DNA of 8,031 nucleotides from Bacteroidota bacterium (GTDB lineage Bacteria > Bacteroidota > Rhodothermia > Rhodothermales > JAAAOL01). The DNA lies in contig JAAAOL010000369.1 in the NCBI GenBank assembly GCA_009908885.1, forward strand, positions 1-8,031. Direction: 5' to 3'. A program made the translations under genes and the position numbers. This document shows, in pieces, positions 1 through 7,144 of this stretch. Numbering within the stretch: the first letter of the stretch is position 1; every line of letters begins with the position of its first letter. The notes under the pieces were generated by a model that did not search any database, was not told the DNA's origin, and saw only the letters and a program-made list of their open reading frames with translations.

Positions 1-3000
1 CCGACAATGCGGGCGGGGCCGTGTTCGGCGCCGGGCCGGTGACGGTCACGACGAGCACCTTTACCGCCAACAGCGCCATCGACGGAGGGGCGTTCTTCTT
101 ACAGTCGGCCTCGCCGCAGAGCATCGAGACGAGCACCTTCTCGCAGAATACGGCATCCGGCGAGGGCGGGGGCGTCTTTTTCGAAGGCTTCGGCGACGGC
201 TTGTCCGTAACCTCCAGCACGTTTTCCGACAATGCGGCCTCGGGCTCGGGAGGCGCCATCCACTTCGAGCGCGTCGAAGGGGGCGTCGTCACGTACGGCA
301 ACACGATCTTCACTCAGAACGGCCCGCAGAATCTCGGACTCACCGATAACATCTCCGGGCCGGACCCCTACCAGTCGCTCGGATTCAACCTGCTCAGCGA
401 CGACTCGGGCGATCCGACGCCACCGACGTCGGACCAGCTGAACACCGTCGCGGATCTGGAGCCCGTGGCGGATAACGGCGGTCTCACGCCGACCGCCCTG
501 CCGTCGTCGTCGAGCCCGGCGCTCGATGCGGGCCAGTGCCAGGGGGCCGTCGACCAGCGCGGTGAGCCGCGGACGGTGGACCTGCCGCTGATTCCGAATG
601 CCTTCGTCGGTTGTGACGTGGGCGCGGTGGAGTTGCAGTCCGCCGAGTTCGACCCGCTGACCCGCTACGTGGCCAGCGACGGCGACGATGCGGGCGGCGA
701 GAACGACTGCTCGATCCAGAGCGATCCCTGCGCCACCATCGCCAATGCGCTCTCGTACGCACAGGACGGCGAAACCATCCGCATCTTCGGCGGGACGTAC
801 ACTGAGGCCGGCCTGTTCATCGAAAACAGCGTACAGATCCTCGGTGATGGGCCGGGAGTCACCATCGTGCAGGCCGCGCCTGAGCCGGGGACGGCCCTGA
901 ATCGAGTGTTCGAGGTGGCGTCCGGGAATACCGTCGAGGTGCGCGCCCTGACGGTGCAGCACGGGGTAGCCACAGAAGGCAGTGGTGGAGGCATCTTGTC
1001 GCCCGGACAACTCACCGTGGACGACGTAGCGTTCCGCGCGAATCAGGCCGATGGCTCGGGCGGAGCCATCGACGCCCCGTCCGCCGACCTCGACATCACC
1101 AACAGTCTGTTCGAGGGCAACTTCGCGTTGGGCGTCATGGGACGCGGCGGGGCCATTCGGGCGGAGGGCGGCGTCATCGAGGCCTCCACGTTCGCTCAAA
1201 ACAGCGCGAGTGAAGGCGGCGGCGTGGCCTTCGACGGCGATGGTGAGGACAACCTGACCATCCTCAATAGTACCTTCTCGGAGAACAGCGCTTCGACCCG
1301 TGGCGGTGGCATCTTCTACCAGGCCCAGGGCTTCTCCTTCCTGCGCGTCGCCAGTTCCACCTTCTTCTTCAACGACGCGCCCGACGCGGCCAGCATCGGG
1401 TTCGCCGGGAATAGCCAGGACGGCAACGTCGACTACGTCAACTCGATCTTCGCCGCCGCCGGTGCCAACTTCGACGATCCCATCTCCCCGGCGTTCGTCT
1501 CGCTGGGAGCCAACATCTTCACCGACGATCCCGGCACCACGTTTAGTGGCGATCAAGTAAACACCGATCCGCTGCTGCTGCCTCTGGCCGACAATGGCGG
1601 GGCGACCCGTACCCATCTGCCGCTTGGCAGTAGTCCGGCCATCGATCAGGGCACCTGCACGGATGCGCCCACGGTGGACCAGCGGGGGGAGACCCGGCCG
1701 TACGACGACCCGGGGACGCCGAATTTCAACGAAGGGTGTGACGTCGGCGCCGTCGAGGTGCAAGTGGACGGATTCCTGGGCGGTCCGGAACTGGCGCTGG
1801 CGAAAGACGACGGCGGCATCACGGTGCAGCCCGGCGACGTCATCGTCTACCAGATCACGGCCTCGAACGCGGGCGACGTGTCGGCGACGGGCATCGTGCT
1901 CACCGAGACCCTGCCCGCCAACACGACGTTCGTGCCCGGGCAGAGCGCCGACTGGGTGGACGAGGGAGAAGGCACGTTCACATTAGCGCTCGATCCGATC
2001 CCCCCGCAGGACGACACGGTGGTGGACTTCGCCGTGCAGGTGGATGCCGCCCCGCCGCTCGATGCGGATCCGCTCTCGAACACCGTCGAAGGCGCGGGCG
2101 ACTTCGGGACGACGGCCACGGCCACCGACACCACCCCGCTCCAGCTGGGCGCCGATCTGGAGCTCGAGAAGGTGGTGGATAACGAGGCCCCCGCGCCCGG
2201 TGAGGTCGTTACCTTCACGCTGACGTTGTTCAATCAGGGGCCGTTGGAGGCGACGGGCGTGGTGGTGACCGACCAACTGCCCGACGCATTGACGTTCGTC
2301 GGCGCGTCGCCCAGTTCGGTCTATGATCCGCAGACGGGGGCGTGGACGGTCGGCACGCTCGCGGCCGCGTCCAGCGTGACGCTGGAGATCGAGGCGGAAG
2401 GGGAGGTGCCCGCGACGTTTACCAACCGCGCAGAGGTGACCCAGTCCAGCCCGTTCGATCCGGACTCGACGCCCGGGAACGACTCCACCACGGAGGACGA
2501 CGATGCCGAGGCGTCCGTTACCATCATCGCACCCGCCATCGAGGTCACGCCGGATATCCTGCGCTTCGGTGAGGTGGCCGTCGGCGCTACGGCGTCGGCC
2601 TCAGCCATCGTAACCAACACGGGCACGGCGACGCTTCAAGTCAACGCCTCGTCCATTGCAGGGCCGGACCGGACCAGCTTCAGCCTCGGGGCGGGAAAGA
2701 CGCTGCCGCCTGTTCCGCCGGGCGAACAGTTCGAGATCCCCGTCACGTTCGCTCCCGCCGAGGGGGGAAATAAGGTGGCAACCCTCGTCATCGATTCCGA
2801 ACTGGGGACATACACCGTAGGACTCCGGGGAACTGGGCTCGGGCCCGCCCTGGCCGCGGCGCCTGCCTCCGTCGACTTCGGGACGGTGACGCCGGACAGC
2901 CTCGTGGAGCGCACCGTGACGATCTCGAACGAAGGCACGTCGCCGCTCACGGTGACGAGCCTCCAGGTCGCGGGGGCAGATGCCACATTGTTCGCTGCCC

Positions 3001-5771
3001 CCAATGCTGACAGCGTAGGAGAGATTGCGCCCGGGTCGACCGCGGACGTGACCCTCCAGTTTCAAGCCAGCGAGGGAGGACGAAAGACGGCGACGCTGGA
3101 GATCGACAGTGACGGTGGCGCTGCGACGGTGGCGCTGCAGGCCAACGTGCTTACCAAGAGCATCGCTGTGAGTCCGGCCGCGCTCGACTTTGGCACGGTG
3201 GACCTGGGAAGCAGCGCCCAGGCTTCGCTGACGGTGCGTAACGACGGGCAGGCCCCCGTGAGCATCGACGGCTTCAGCGTGAGCGGACCCCATGCCGCCG
3301 ACTTTACGGCCGCCGGTCCGACCGGTCCGCTGGCGCCGGGGGCGACCATCCCAGTTGCCGCTACCTTCACGCCCTCCGAGGAGGGCGCGCGGACGGCCAC
3401 GCTCGTCATCTCGGTCGATCAAGAGGTGGTGGAGGTGGGGCTCAGCGGGACCGGCAACACGCCTGAGCCGGTCATCAGCGCCGAGGTGACGCCCGAAGCG
3501 ATCGACTTCGGGGAGGTGCTCCTCGGCGAGAGCGCCTCGGGAGCCATTACGGTCGAGAATACGGGCACGGCCCCGCTCACCATCGACGGGGCGGGGGTCG
3601 AAGGCCCAGACGCGGCGGCCTTCGCGCTCGGGGAGGTGCCGGAGGATGTGCCGGTGGGCGCCAGCGCGACGATCTCGGTGACGTTCTCGGCGGACGCCTC
3701 AGGCACGCAGACGGCGGAGGCGGTAGTGGAGACGGCGGCCGGCACGTTCCGCGTAGGACTTCAGGCGCAGGTGCCGGCCCCGCCGAGTCTGACCGTAACG
3801 CCCACGACGCTCGATTTCGGCGACGTGTTCGTCGGTGGCAGCGCGGAGCAGACGGTGCAGTTGTCCAACCCGGGTGGAACGGCCGTGACGCTCAGCAGCG
3901 TCGCCGTGGCGGGCAGCGAGGCGTTCTCCGTCACCGGGGCGCCGGGCGAGATCGCGCCGGGCGGCTCGGAGTCGGCCACCGTCCGGTTTGCACCGACCGC
4001 CAGCGGCGCCCAGTCCGCTACGCTCCAGGTCGAGTCGCCGAGTGTCGAGAGCGCGTCGGTTACGCTGAACGGTACAGGCACGCGCCCGGAACTGTCCGTC
4101 AGCGTCACACCCGATCCGGCGCAGGCGGGGCAGCCCGTCACCGTGTCGGTCACCGCGCCGCCGGGCTTCACTCCGGGACAGGGGCAACTCTTTTATCGAC
4201 CGGGCGGGGCATCGTCCTTCACGAGCGCACCACTCAGCGCGCAGGGGAATGGCTTCGGAGCCAGTGTGCCGGGATCGGCCGTCTCGGAGCGAGGGGTCGA
4301 TTACTACCTCGAACTGGTCGACGGCCCGGTCACCGGGACATTTCCTACCGAGCAGGCTGACCAGGTACCCGCCCACCTGCGCGTTCGCCTGGAGGAACTG
4401 CCGACCCAGCGGTCGCTCGCAGCGCAGCGCTATGCCCTCGTGGCGCCCGCGCTCGTCCCGGATGCGCCGGGGCTAGACGCCGTGTTCGGGGATGATTACG
4501 GGCTGCCGTACGACCGGGCCGATTGGCGCGTCCTGCGCTGGAATCCGCAGCAGGAGGCCTACGACGAATTCCCGGACCTCCCGGGCTTCGAGCCGGGTCG
4601 GGCCTTCTGGCTCGTCACGTCGAGCGGGGCGCCGTACGACATCGGGCCAGGGCTCTCTATCGACGCGTCCGTCCCGTCGCCCGCCGCCGCGCGCTCCACG
4701 GGCACGGCCAGCGCGCAACAGGTGACGCTGGCGCCGGGCTGGAACATGATCGGCGGATTATTCCCGTTCCCTGTCGCCTGGGCCGACGTCGACGCGCCGT
4801 CCGGCGTGCGGGCGCCGCAGGCCTGGGACGCTGCGTCCGAGACGTTCGTGGCGGATCAGACGGTGCTGGCGCGCGAACGCGGCTACTTCGTGCTGAACAC
4901 CGCCTCGCAACCGGCGACGCTCACGGTGCCGCCCATCGCGGCGCCTCAGGCCTCCAAAACGGAGCCGACGCCCCCGTGGGCCGCCGCCGAGTACGCCCTG
5001 CAACTCGTCGCCCGCATGCCCGCACACGCCCTCATCGACCGCAGCAACGTGGTGGGCCTTGCCGCGGGGGCGCAGGAAGGATGGGACGCGCTGGACGCCG
5101 GAGAGCCGCCGCCCGTGGGCGATCACGTCCGCCTCAGCATCGTAACGTCGGCAGCAGCGTCGCCCTCCGAGCGGCTCGCGGCCAGCCTGAAGCCCATGAC
5201 CGGCGAGGGGCAGCAGTGGGATCTGGAACTGAGCGCCGCCCTTCCGTCCGCTCCGTACGCGCTTCGGAAGGAGGTCACGCTGCAACTCGTCGAGCATGGA
5301 CGACGCCCGCAGGACTTCCAGGTGTATGTGCTGGACCTGGACCGGGGCGTACCGCTGCTCACGAACGCGCCTGCTGGACATGAAACGGTGACGCTGACGC
5401 TGTCCGGCGAGCGGCCCCTGGCCCGGCTGCGGGTGCTGATCGGCACCGAGCAGTTTGCCGAGGCGCGCAACGACGGCATCGCGCTGGAGGCGACGGAGAC
5501 GCTGCTCGAACCGGCCTATCCCAACCCGTTCAATCCAGAAACTGTCATCGGCTATCGGTTGCGCGAGCCTGCCGACGTCGTGCTGGAGATTTACGACGCA
5601 CTCGGCCGGCGCGTGCGGCAGCTGGTAGCGGGGGAGCAGGCTGCCGGGCGCCACGAGGTCGTCTGGGACGCCCGCGACGACCGGGGCCGCACCGTGGCGA
5701 GTGGCATCTACTTCTGCCGCATGCAGGCGGGCGACTATGTGGCGACGCGCACCCTCACCCTCGTCCGATAG
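1..5771 (+). CDS. Giant T9SS-secreted surface protein: beta-helix x2, DUF11 x2, ASH x5, T9SS sorting domain (5' partial)
   Basis: Probable secreted or surface-displayed adhesin-like protein; no catalytic residues recognised. The frame is open at the left edge (in-frame codons from base 3), so start and signal peptide lie upstream; the GTG at 21 is internal to a repeat. At least 1,922 residues are in the window. Domains in order: end of a beta-helix module (3-638), a complete second beta-helix module (660-1763), two DUF11-type domains (about 1785-2520), five ASH/choice-of-anchor D domains (2538-4085), an Ig-like segment (4086-4390), a duplicated 'GWN' module (about 4400-4950), a beta-rich segment (about 4972-5460) and a T9SS C-terminal sorting domain (5502-5768). 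Family knowledge: such proteins cross the outer membrane by T9SS and are anchored or released after the sorting domain is cleaved. Ligand and role are unknown. The next gene begins 52 bases after the stop, which suggests co-transcription. High confidence in the coding call and sorting domain; function is inferred only from architecture. Confidence 0.95.
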   Translation, partial: DNAGGAVFGAGPVTVTTSTFTANSAIDGGAFFLQSASPQSIETSTFSQNTASGEGGGVFFEGFGDGLSVTSSTFSDNAASGSGGAIHFERVEGGVVTYGNTIFTQNGPQNLGLTDNISGPDPYQSLGFNLLSDDSGDPTPPTSDQLNTVADLEPVADNGGLTPTALPSSSSPALDAGQCQGAVDQRGEPRTVDLPLIPNAFVGCDVGAVELQSAEFDPLTRYVASDGDDAGGENDCSIQSDPCATIANALSYAQDGETIRIFGGTYTEAGLFIENSVQILGDGPGVTIVQAAPEPGTALNRVFEVASGNTVEVRALTVQHGVATEGSGGGILSPGQLTVDDVAFRANQADGSGGAIDAPSADLDITNSLFEGNFALGVMGRGGAIRAEGGVIEASTFAQNSASEGGGVAFDGDGEDNLTILNSTFSENSASTRGGGIFYQAQGFSFLRVASSTFFFNDAPDAASIGFAGNSQDGNVDYVNSIFAAAGANFDDPISPAFVSLGANIFTDDPGTTFSGDQVNTDPLLLPLADNGGATRTHLPLGSSPAIDQGTCTDAPTVDQRGETRPYDDPGTPNFNEGCDVGAVEVQVDGFLGGPELALAKDDGGITVQPGDVIVYQITASNAGDVSATGIVLTETLPANTTFVPGQSADWVDEGEGTFTLALDPIPPQDDTVVDFAVQVDAAPPLDADPLSNTVEGAGDFGTTATATDTTPLQLGADLELEKVVDNEAPAPGEVVTFTLTLFNQGPLEATGVVVTDQLPDALTFVGASPSSVYDPQTGAWTVGTLAAASSVTLEIEAEGEVPATFTNRAEVTQSSPFDPDSTPGNDSTTEDDDAEASVTIIAPAIEVTPDILRFGEVAVGATASASAIVTNTGTATLQVNASSIAGPDRTSFSLGAGKTLPPVPPGEQFEIPVTFAPAEGGNKVATLVIDSELGTYTVGLRGTGLGPALAAAPASVDFGTVTPDSLVERTVTISNEGTSPLTVTSLQVAGADATLFAAPNADSVGEIAPGSTADVTLQFQASEGGRKTATLEIDSDGGAATVALQANVLTKSIAVSPAALDFGTVDLGSSAQASLTVRNDGQAPVSIDGFSVSGPHAADFTAAGPTGPLAPGATIPVAATFTPSEEGARTATLVISVDQEVVEVGLSGTGNTPEPVISAEVTPEAIDFGEVLLGESASGAITVENTGTAPLTIDGAGVEGPDAAAFALGEVPEDVPVGASATISVTFSADASGTQTAEAVVETAAGTFRVGLQAQVPAPPSLTVTPTTLDFGDVFVGGSAEQTVQLSNPGGTAVTLSSVAVAGSEAFSVTGAPGEIAPGGSESATVRFAPTASGAQSATLQVESPSVESASVTLNGTGTRPELSVSVTPDPAQAGQPVTVSVTAPPGFTPGQGQLFYRPGGASSFTSAPLSAQGNGFGASVPGSAVSERGVDYYLELVDGPVTGTFPTEQADQVPAHLRVRLEELPTQRSLAAQRYALVAPALVPDAPGLDAVFGDDYGLPYDRADWRVLRWNPQQEAYDEFPDLPGFEPGRAFWLVTSSGAPYDIGPGLSIDASVPSPAAARSTGTASAQQVTLAPGWNMIGGLFPFPVAWADVDAPSGVRAPQAWDAASETFVADQTVLARERGYFVLNTASQPATLTVPPIAAPQASKTEPTPPWAAAEYALQLVARMPAHALIDRSNVVGLAAGAQEGWDALDAGEPPPVGDHVRLSIVTSAAASPSERLAASLKPMTGEGQQWDLELSAALPSAPYALRKEVTLQLVEHGRRPQDFQVYVLDLDRGVPLLTNAPAGHETVTLTLSGERPLARLRVLIGTEQFAEARNDGIALEATETLLEPAYPNPFNPETVIGYRLREPADVVLEIYDALGRRVRQLVAGEQAAGRHEVVWDARDDRGRTVASGIYFCRMQAGDYVATRTLTLVR
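3..638 (+). other. Beta-helix module 1 (C-terminal part) with choice-of-anchor Q end
   Basis: Protein-domain feature inside the first gene. It contains repeated short units of the STFxxNxA...GGA/GGG type (STFTANSA-DGGA, STFSQNTA-GGG, STFSDNAA-GGAI), the FxxN / GGA(I,V) pattern of polymorphic-membrane-protein-like right-handed beta-helices. It closes with the signature VADNGG, SPALDAG, VDQRGEPR (DQRG codons at 552) and CDVGAVE (Cys codon at 612). That ending is typical of 'choice-of-anchor Q' proteins. The start of the module is upstream of the window. Confidence 0.85.
660..1763 (+). other. Beta-helix module 2 (complete) with choice-of-anchor Q end
   Basis: Protein-domain feature inside the first gene. 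It opens with a DUF1565-like pectin-lyase-fold start: RYVASDGDD, two cysteines in CSIQSDPC, then TIANAL and GGTYTE. Five GGA/FxxN-type rungs follow, e.g. FRANQADGSGGAI, STFAQNSASEGGGV and STFSENSASTRGGGI. It ends with LADNGG, SPAIDQG, VDQRGETRP (codons from 1674) and CDVGAVE (Cys at 1737). It repeats the plan of module 1, so the protein has two consecutive helices rather than one long one. Confidence 0.85.
1785..2520 (+). other. Two tandem DUF11-type (isopeptide/CARDB-like) extracellular domains
   Basis: Protein-domain feature. Copy 1 starts near 1785 (LALAKDDG, VQPGDVIVYQI, NAGDVSATGI, then LPANTTFVPG). Copy 2 starts at 2148 (ADLELEKVVDN, PAPGEVVTFTLTL, NQGPLEATGVVV, then LPDALTFVG). These are the hallmark DUF11 strings: a lysine-containing first strand, 'pGd.vtytit..N.G...atgv.vtd.lP...tfv'. 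They are usually stalk-like beta-sandwiches in long surface proteins. The segment ends in an acidic, Asp/Glu-rich linker (codons near 2458-2512). Confidence 0.85.
2538..4085 (+). repeat. Five tandem ASH / choice-of-anchor D domain repeats
   Basis: Five consecutive units of about 100 residues, starting near 2538, 2847, 3159, 3465 and 3783. Each begins with a V(T/S)P..(L/I/V)(D/R)FG.V strand (ILRFGEV, SVDFGTV, ALDFGTV, AIDFGEV, TLDFGDV). Each continues with a (T/N)(N/D)xG(T/Q)(A/S)P(L/V) turn, an APG or PPG loop and an F.p...G...AtL segment, and most close on a G(T/L)G-type end. This is the ASPM-SPD2-Hydin-like immunoglobulin fold common in long secreted proteins of this bacterial group. The repeats are diverged at the DNA level, so this is a protein-level repeat and not a recent DNA duplication. 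Confidence 0.85.
4086..4390 (+). other. Ig-like segment between ASH array and C-terminal region
   Basis: About 100 residues starting ELSVSVTPDPAQAGQPVTVSV, a pattern of Ig-like/CARDB-like domains, followed by LFYRPGG and a YYLELVDG strand. Similar stretches in T9SS cargo describe a beta-sandwich preceding the C-terminal region. No specific family can be named with confidence; the call rests on strand pattern only. Confidence 0.5.
4400..4950 (+). other. Duplicated 'GWN-MIG' module typical of T9SS cargo C-terminal regions
   Basis: Two half-repeats are visible in the protein. The first (about 4400-4680) has YALVAPALVPDAP, then WRVLRWNPQQEAYDEF, then GRAFWLVTSSG. The second (about 4716-4950) has GWNMIGGLFPFPVAW, then AWDAASETFV, then RGYFVLNTASQPATLTV. 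Both follow the plan: opening hydrophobic strand, a Trp-containing strand with an acidic-aromatic turn, an (A/G/Y)FWLV-like strand, and a terminal L.V strand. The usual motif in related proteins is GWN.IGNPF..PV; here it reads GGLF. Function is unknown; it is probably a structural beta-domain. Confidence 0.55.
5502..5768 (+). other. T9SS type A C-terminal sorting domain (FlgD-Ig-like fold)
   Basis: Last 89 residues of the first protein. Seen in order: AYPNPFNPETVIGYRL (YPNPFNP codons 5517-5537), VVLEIYDALGRRVRQLV, AGRHEVVWDARDDRGRTVASG, IYFCRMQAGDYVATRTLTLVR, then stop. This matches the classical Por secretion C-terminal domain: PNPFNP start, IYDxLGRxV, W(D/N)xxDxxGxxVASGxY and a final basic residue. 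It directs export through the type IX system, so it implies that the host carries T9SS genes. One oddity: a cysteine stands where related domains usually have Tyr (GIYFYR). Confidence 0.92.
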
Positions 5772-5823
5772 CGCCATGAACCGCTCATCCATCGCATCCT
5801 TGCACGTTCATCTCCGCGCTACC

Positions 5824-6993
5824 ATGATGCCCCGACGCACGTTGCCCCTGGTCGCCATCGGTCTGCTCCTCGCGTTGCTGGGGAGTGGCGTGGTGGCTCC
5901 TTCCGCGCACGCCCAGGTCGACGCCGACGCGATCAACCTGACGAGCCAGCGCGTCCCGGCGCGCATCACCATCGAGGGCACCTACCAGTGGTATGAGGAC
6001 GAGGGGCAGGCCATCAGCCAGTGGGCGACGCCGCTCAACGTCTTCGTCCCGATCACGCGGGGCTGGTCGCTGGGCCTCGCCGCGAGCCGGGCAGACGTCA
6101 CCGGCGATGCGCTCGAAGGCCTCGCCGGCTTCGACGACGTGCAGGTGGCGACGACCTACGCGACGGAGATCGGCGCCTCCAGCCTCGTCGCCAGCGTGGC
6201 GGCCAATCTGCCGAGCGGCAAGCAGCGCCTGACGCTGGACGAGTTTCAGACCTCGGTCGTGTTGAGCCAGAACTACTTCGGCTTCCGCGTGGCCGGCTTC
6301 GGGCAGGGCTTCAACGTGGCGCCGAGCCTGACGTGGGCCGTGCCCGTCGGGGACCGCGTGGTGGTGGGGGCCGGGCTCGTCTACCAGTGGCGCGGTGCGT
6401 ACGAACCTCTCGACGTGCTGGAAGGGCAGTACCAGCCCGGCGCCGAGGCAGGCGGCATCGTCGGGGTCGAACTGCGCGTCGGCCCGACGTTCACGCTGTC
6501 TGCCGACGTGGCGCACACCCGCTACGGGACGGACCAGCAGGTCGATCTCGGGGCGGGACGGGACGACGTGGATCTCCTCGAACTCGGCGCCCGGTCGTCG
6601 GCCCGGCTGCAGGCTCGCTCCTATGGCGGAAGCAGCGAGTTACGGATCGACGTGCGGGCCGATTACTACGCGGAGAGCACGAATCCGCAGACGGGCGACA
6701 CGCAGCAGACGTTGCCGTCACAGCTCGTTGGGCAGGTGCGGTACGAGACGGGCCTCTCACGCATCGTGCGCGGATGGGGGCTCCTCGGCGCGCGGTATTA
6801 CGAGGCCGTCGACGGCTTCCAGGCCGTCCTGCTGGACCGGGCGCTCCCCCGGGAGGAAAAGCTCATCGTCGATCTCGGACTCGGGGCGGCGGTCCGTCTG
6901 GGCGGGGGATTGCGCATACATGGACGAGGCATTTACAGCCTGGGGGATCTGGATGGCATCGAAGCCAGCCTCGGGCTCACGAAGTCGTTGTAG
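5824..6993 (+). CDS. Outer-membrane beta-barrel protein, transporter-like
   Basis: 389 residues. The N-terminus is a clean Sec signal peptide: two Arg at residues 4-5, a Leu/Val/Ala-rich core, and an AHA|Q cleavage site near residue 30. There is no lipobox cysteine. The mature part is a succession of amphipathic beta-strands with aromatic and Gly-rich turns, e.g. TIEGTYQWYEDE, WSLGLAASRA, FDDVQVATTYATE, SLVASVAANLPSGKQRL, VAPSLTWAVPVGDRVVVGAGLVYQW and a closing strand IEASLGLTKSL. The 'P.GD...GAG..Y' and 'nLPsGk' strings recall transporter-type barrels annotated near the phenol-degradation MetA family, but that assignment is tentative. Start choice: an in-frame ATG at 5776 would add 16 residues before the signal peptide, so 5824 (or the adjacent 5827) fits better; no Shine-Dalgarno is visible at any of them. 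It lies 52 bases downstream of the giant cargo gene, probably co-transcribed. Substrate unknown. Confidence 0.85.
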   Translation: MMPRRTLPLVAIGLLLALLGSGVVAPSAHAQVDADAINLTSQRVPARITIEGTYQWYEDEGQAISQWATPLNVFVPITRGWSLGLAASRADVTGDALEGLAGFDDVQVATTYATEIGASSLVASVAANLPSGKQRLTLDEFQTSVVLSQNYFGFRVAGFGQGFNVAPSLTWAVPVGDRVVVGAGLVYQWRGAYEPLDVLEGQYQPGAEAGGIVGVELRVGPTFTLSADVAHTRYGTDQQVDLGAGRDDVDLLELGARSSARLQARSYGGSSELRIDVRADYYAESTNPQTGDTQQTLPSQLVGQVRYETGLSRIVRGWGLLGARYYEAVDGFQAVLLDRALPREEKLIVDLGLGAAVRLGGGLRIHGRGIYSLGDLDGIEASLGLTKSL

Positions 6994-7005
6994 CTGGTTC
7001 GACGA

Positions 7006-7058
7006 CCTTCACGAGGTACGCGGGGAAAATTGCTCCGACGATGGACACTTCGTGAAGG
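7006..7058. repeat. 9-bp inverted repeat, possible operator
   Basis: CCTTCACGA at 7006-7014 pairs perfectly with TCGTGAAGG at 7050-7058, separated by 35 bases. The right arm lies inside the 17-base spacer of the candidate promoter at 7042-7070. This could be a two-site operator for a dimeric regulator or simply a weak RNA stem. The long loop and lack of a following T-run argue against a terminator. Matching at this length could arise by chance, so confidence is low. Confidence 0.3.
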
Positions 7059-7070
7059 AAATTGTACACT
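7042..7070 (+). promoter_or_regulatory. Candidate sigma70-like promoter for the ASH-repeat gene
   Basis: TGGACA at 7042-7047 matches 5 of 6 bases of the TTGACA -35 box. TACACT at 7065-7070 matches 4 of 6 of the TATAAT -10 box. The spacer is exactly 17 bases. Transcription would start near 7077 and leave a leader of roughly 68 bases before the ATG at 7145. Caution: Bacteroidota primary sigma factors often prefer a different consensus (TTTG at -33, TAnnTTTG at -7), which I do not find here. Confidence 0.3.
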
Positions 7071-7144
7071 GTCCCGATGGAGGTTCTGCCTTCCTCCGCG
7101 CTCCCCACGCTCCCACTCTTTCCGCTTAGCCGCGCCCGCCGCTC

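Larger units (their letters stand above)
6994..7144. other. Intergenic region between the barrel gene and the ASH-repeat gene
   Basis: A 151-base stretch without a supported gene; frames open across it are continuations of shadow frames. It holds a 9-bp inverted repeat (7006-7014 with 7050-7058), a candidate promoter (7042-7070) and a small GGAGG/CCTCC hairpin (7079-7083 with 7093-7097, 9-base loop) that would lie in the leader of the next gene. No stem followed by a T-tract was found, so no intrinsic terminator for the upstream pair is called. Confidence 0.6.

Noticed and set aside
99..1763. Long open frame on the - strand (554 codons) opposite the beta-helix modules
   Set aside because: The + strand frame has clear domain motifs throughout. 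The antisense product is Arg/Gly/Val-rich with no recognisable motif, a common artefact of GC-rich coding sequence.
1..1763. Beta-helix region as the passenger of a type V autotransporter (Pmp-like)
   Set aside because: The GGA/FxxN rungs resemble Pmp repeats, but the protein ends in a T9SS sorting domain, not a translocator barrel. The barrel next door is a separate gene with its own signal peptide.
2538..4085. Tandem repeats as a CRISPR array or DNA satellite
   Set aside because: The periodicity of about 310 bases is at the protein level only (ASH domains), with diverged DNA and an uninterrupted frame.
4523..5383. Open frame on the + strand in another phase (286 codons)
   Set aside because: It lies wholly inside the first gene; the translation is a low-complexity Arg/Gly/Ala shadow.
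4758..5792. Open frame on the - strand (344 codons) opposite the T9SS C-terminal region
   Set aside because: It is antisense to an unmistakable sorting domain, and its product is rich in Arg/His/Gly without domain signals.
5824..6993. Barrel as a T9SS component such as PorV or PorP
   Set aside because: Its length is near that of PorV, but the early Gly-rich GGMG-type motif and other PorV/PorP features are not seen. A general transporter-like barrel is safer.
7006..7058. Inverted repeat as an intrinsic terminator of the barrel gene
   Set aside because: The 35-base loop is too long and no T-tract follows the right arm.
6021..7129. Two overlapping + strand frames inside and past the barrel gene (6021-7055 and 6395-7129)
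   Set aside because: Both are out of phase with the signal-peptide-bearing barrel frame and give Arg/Ser-rich products without motifs.
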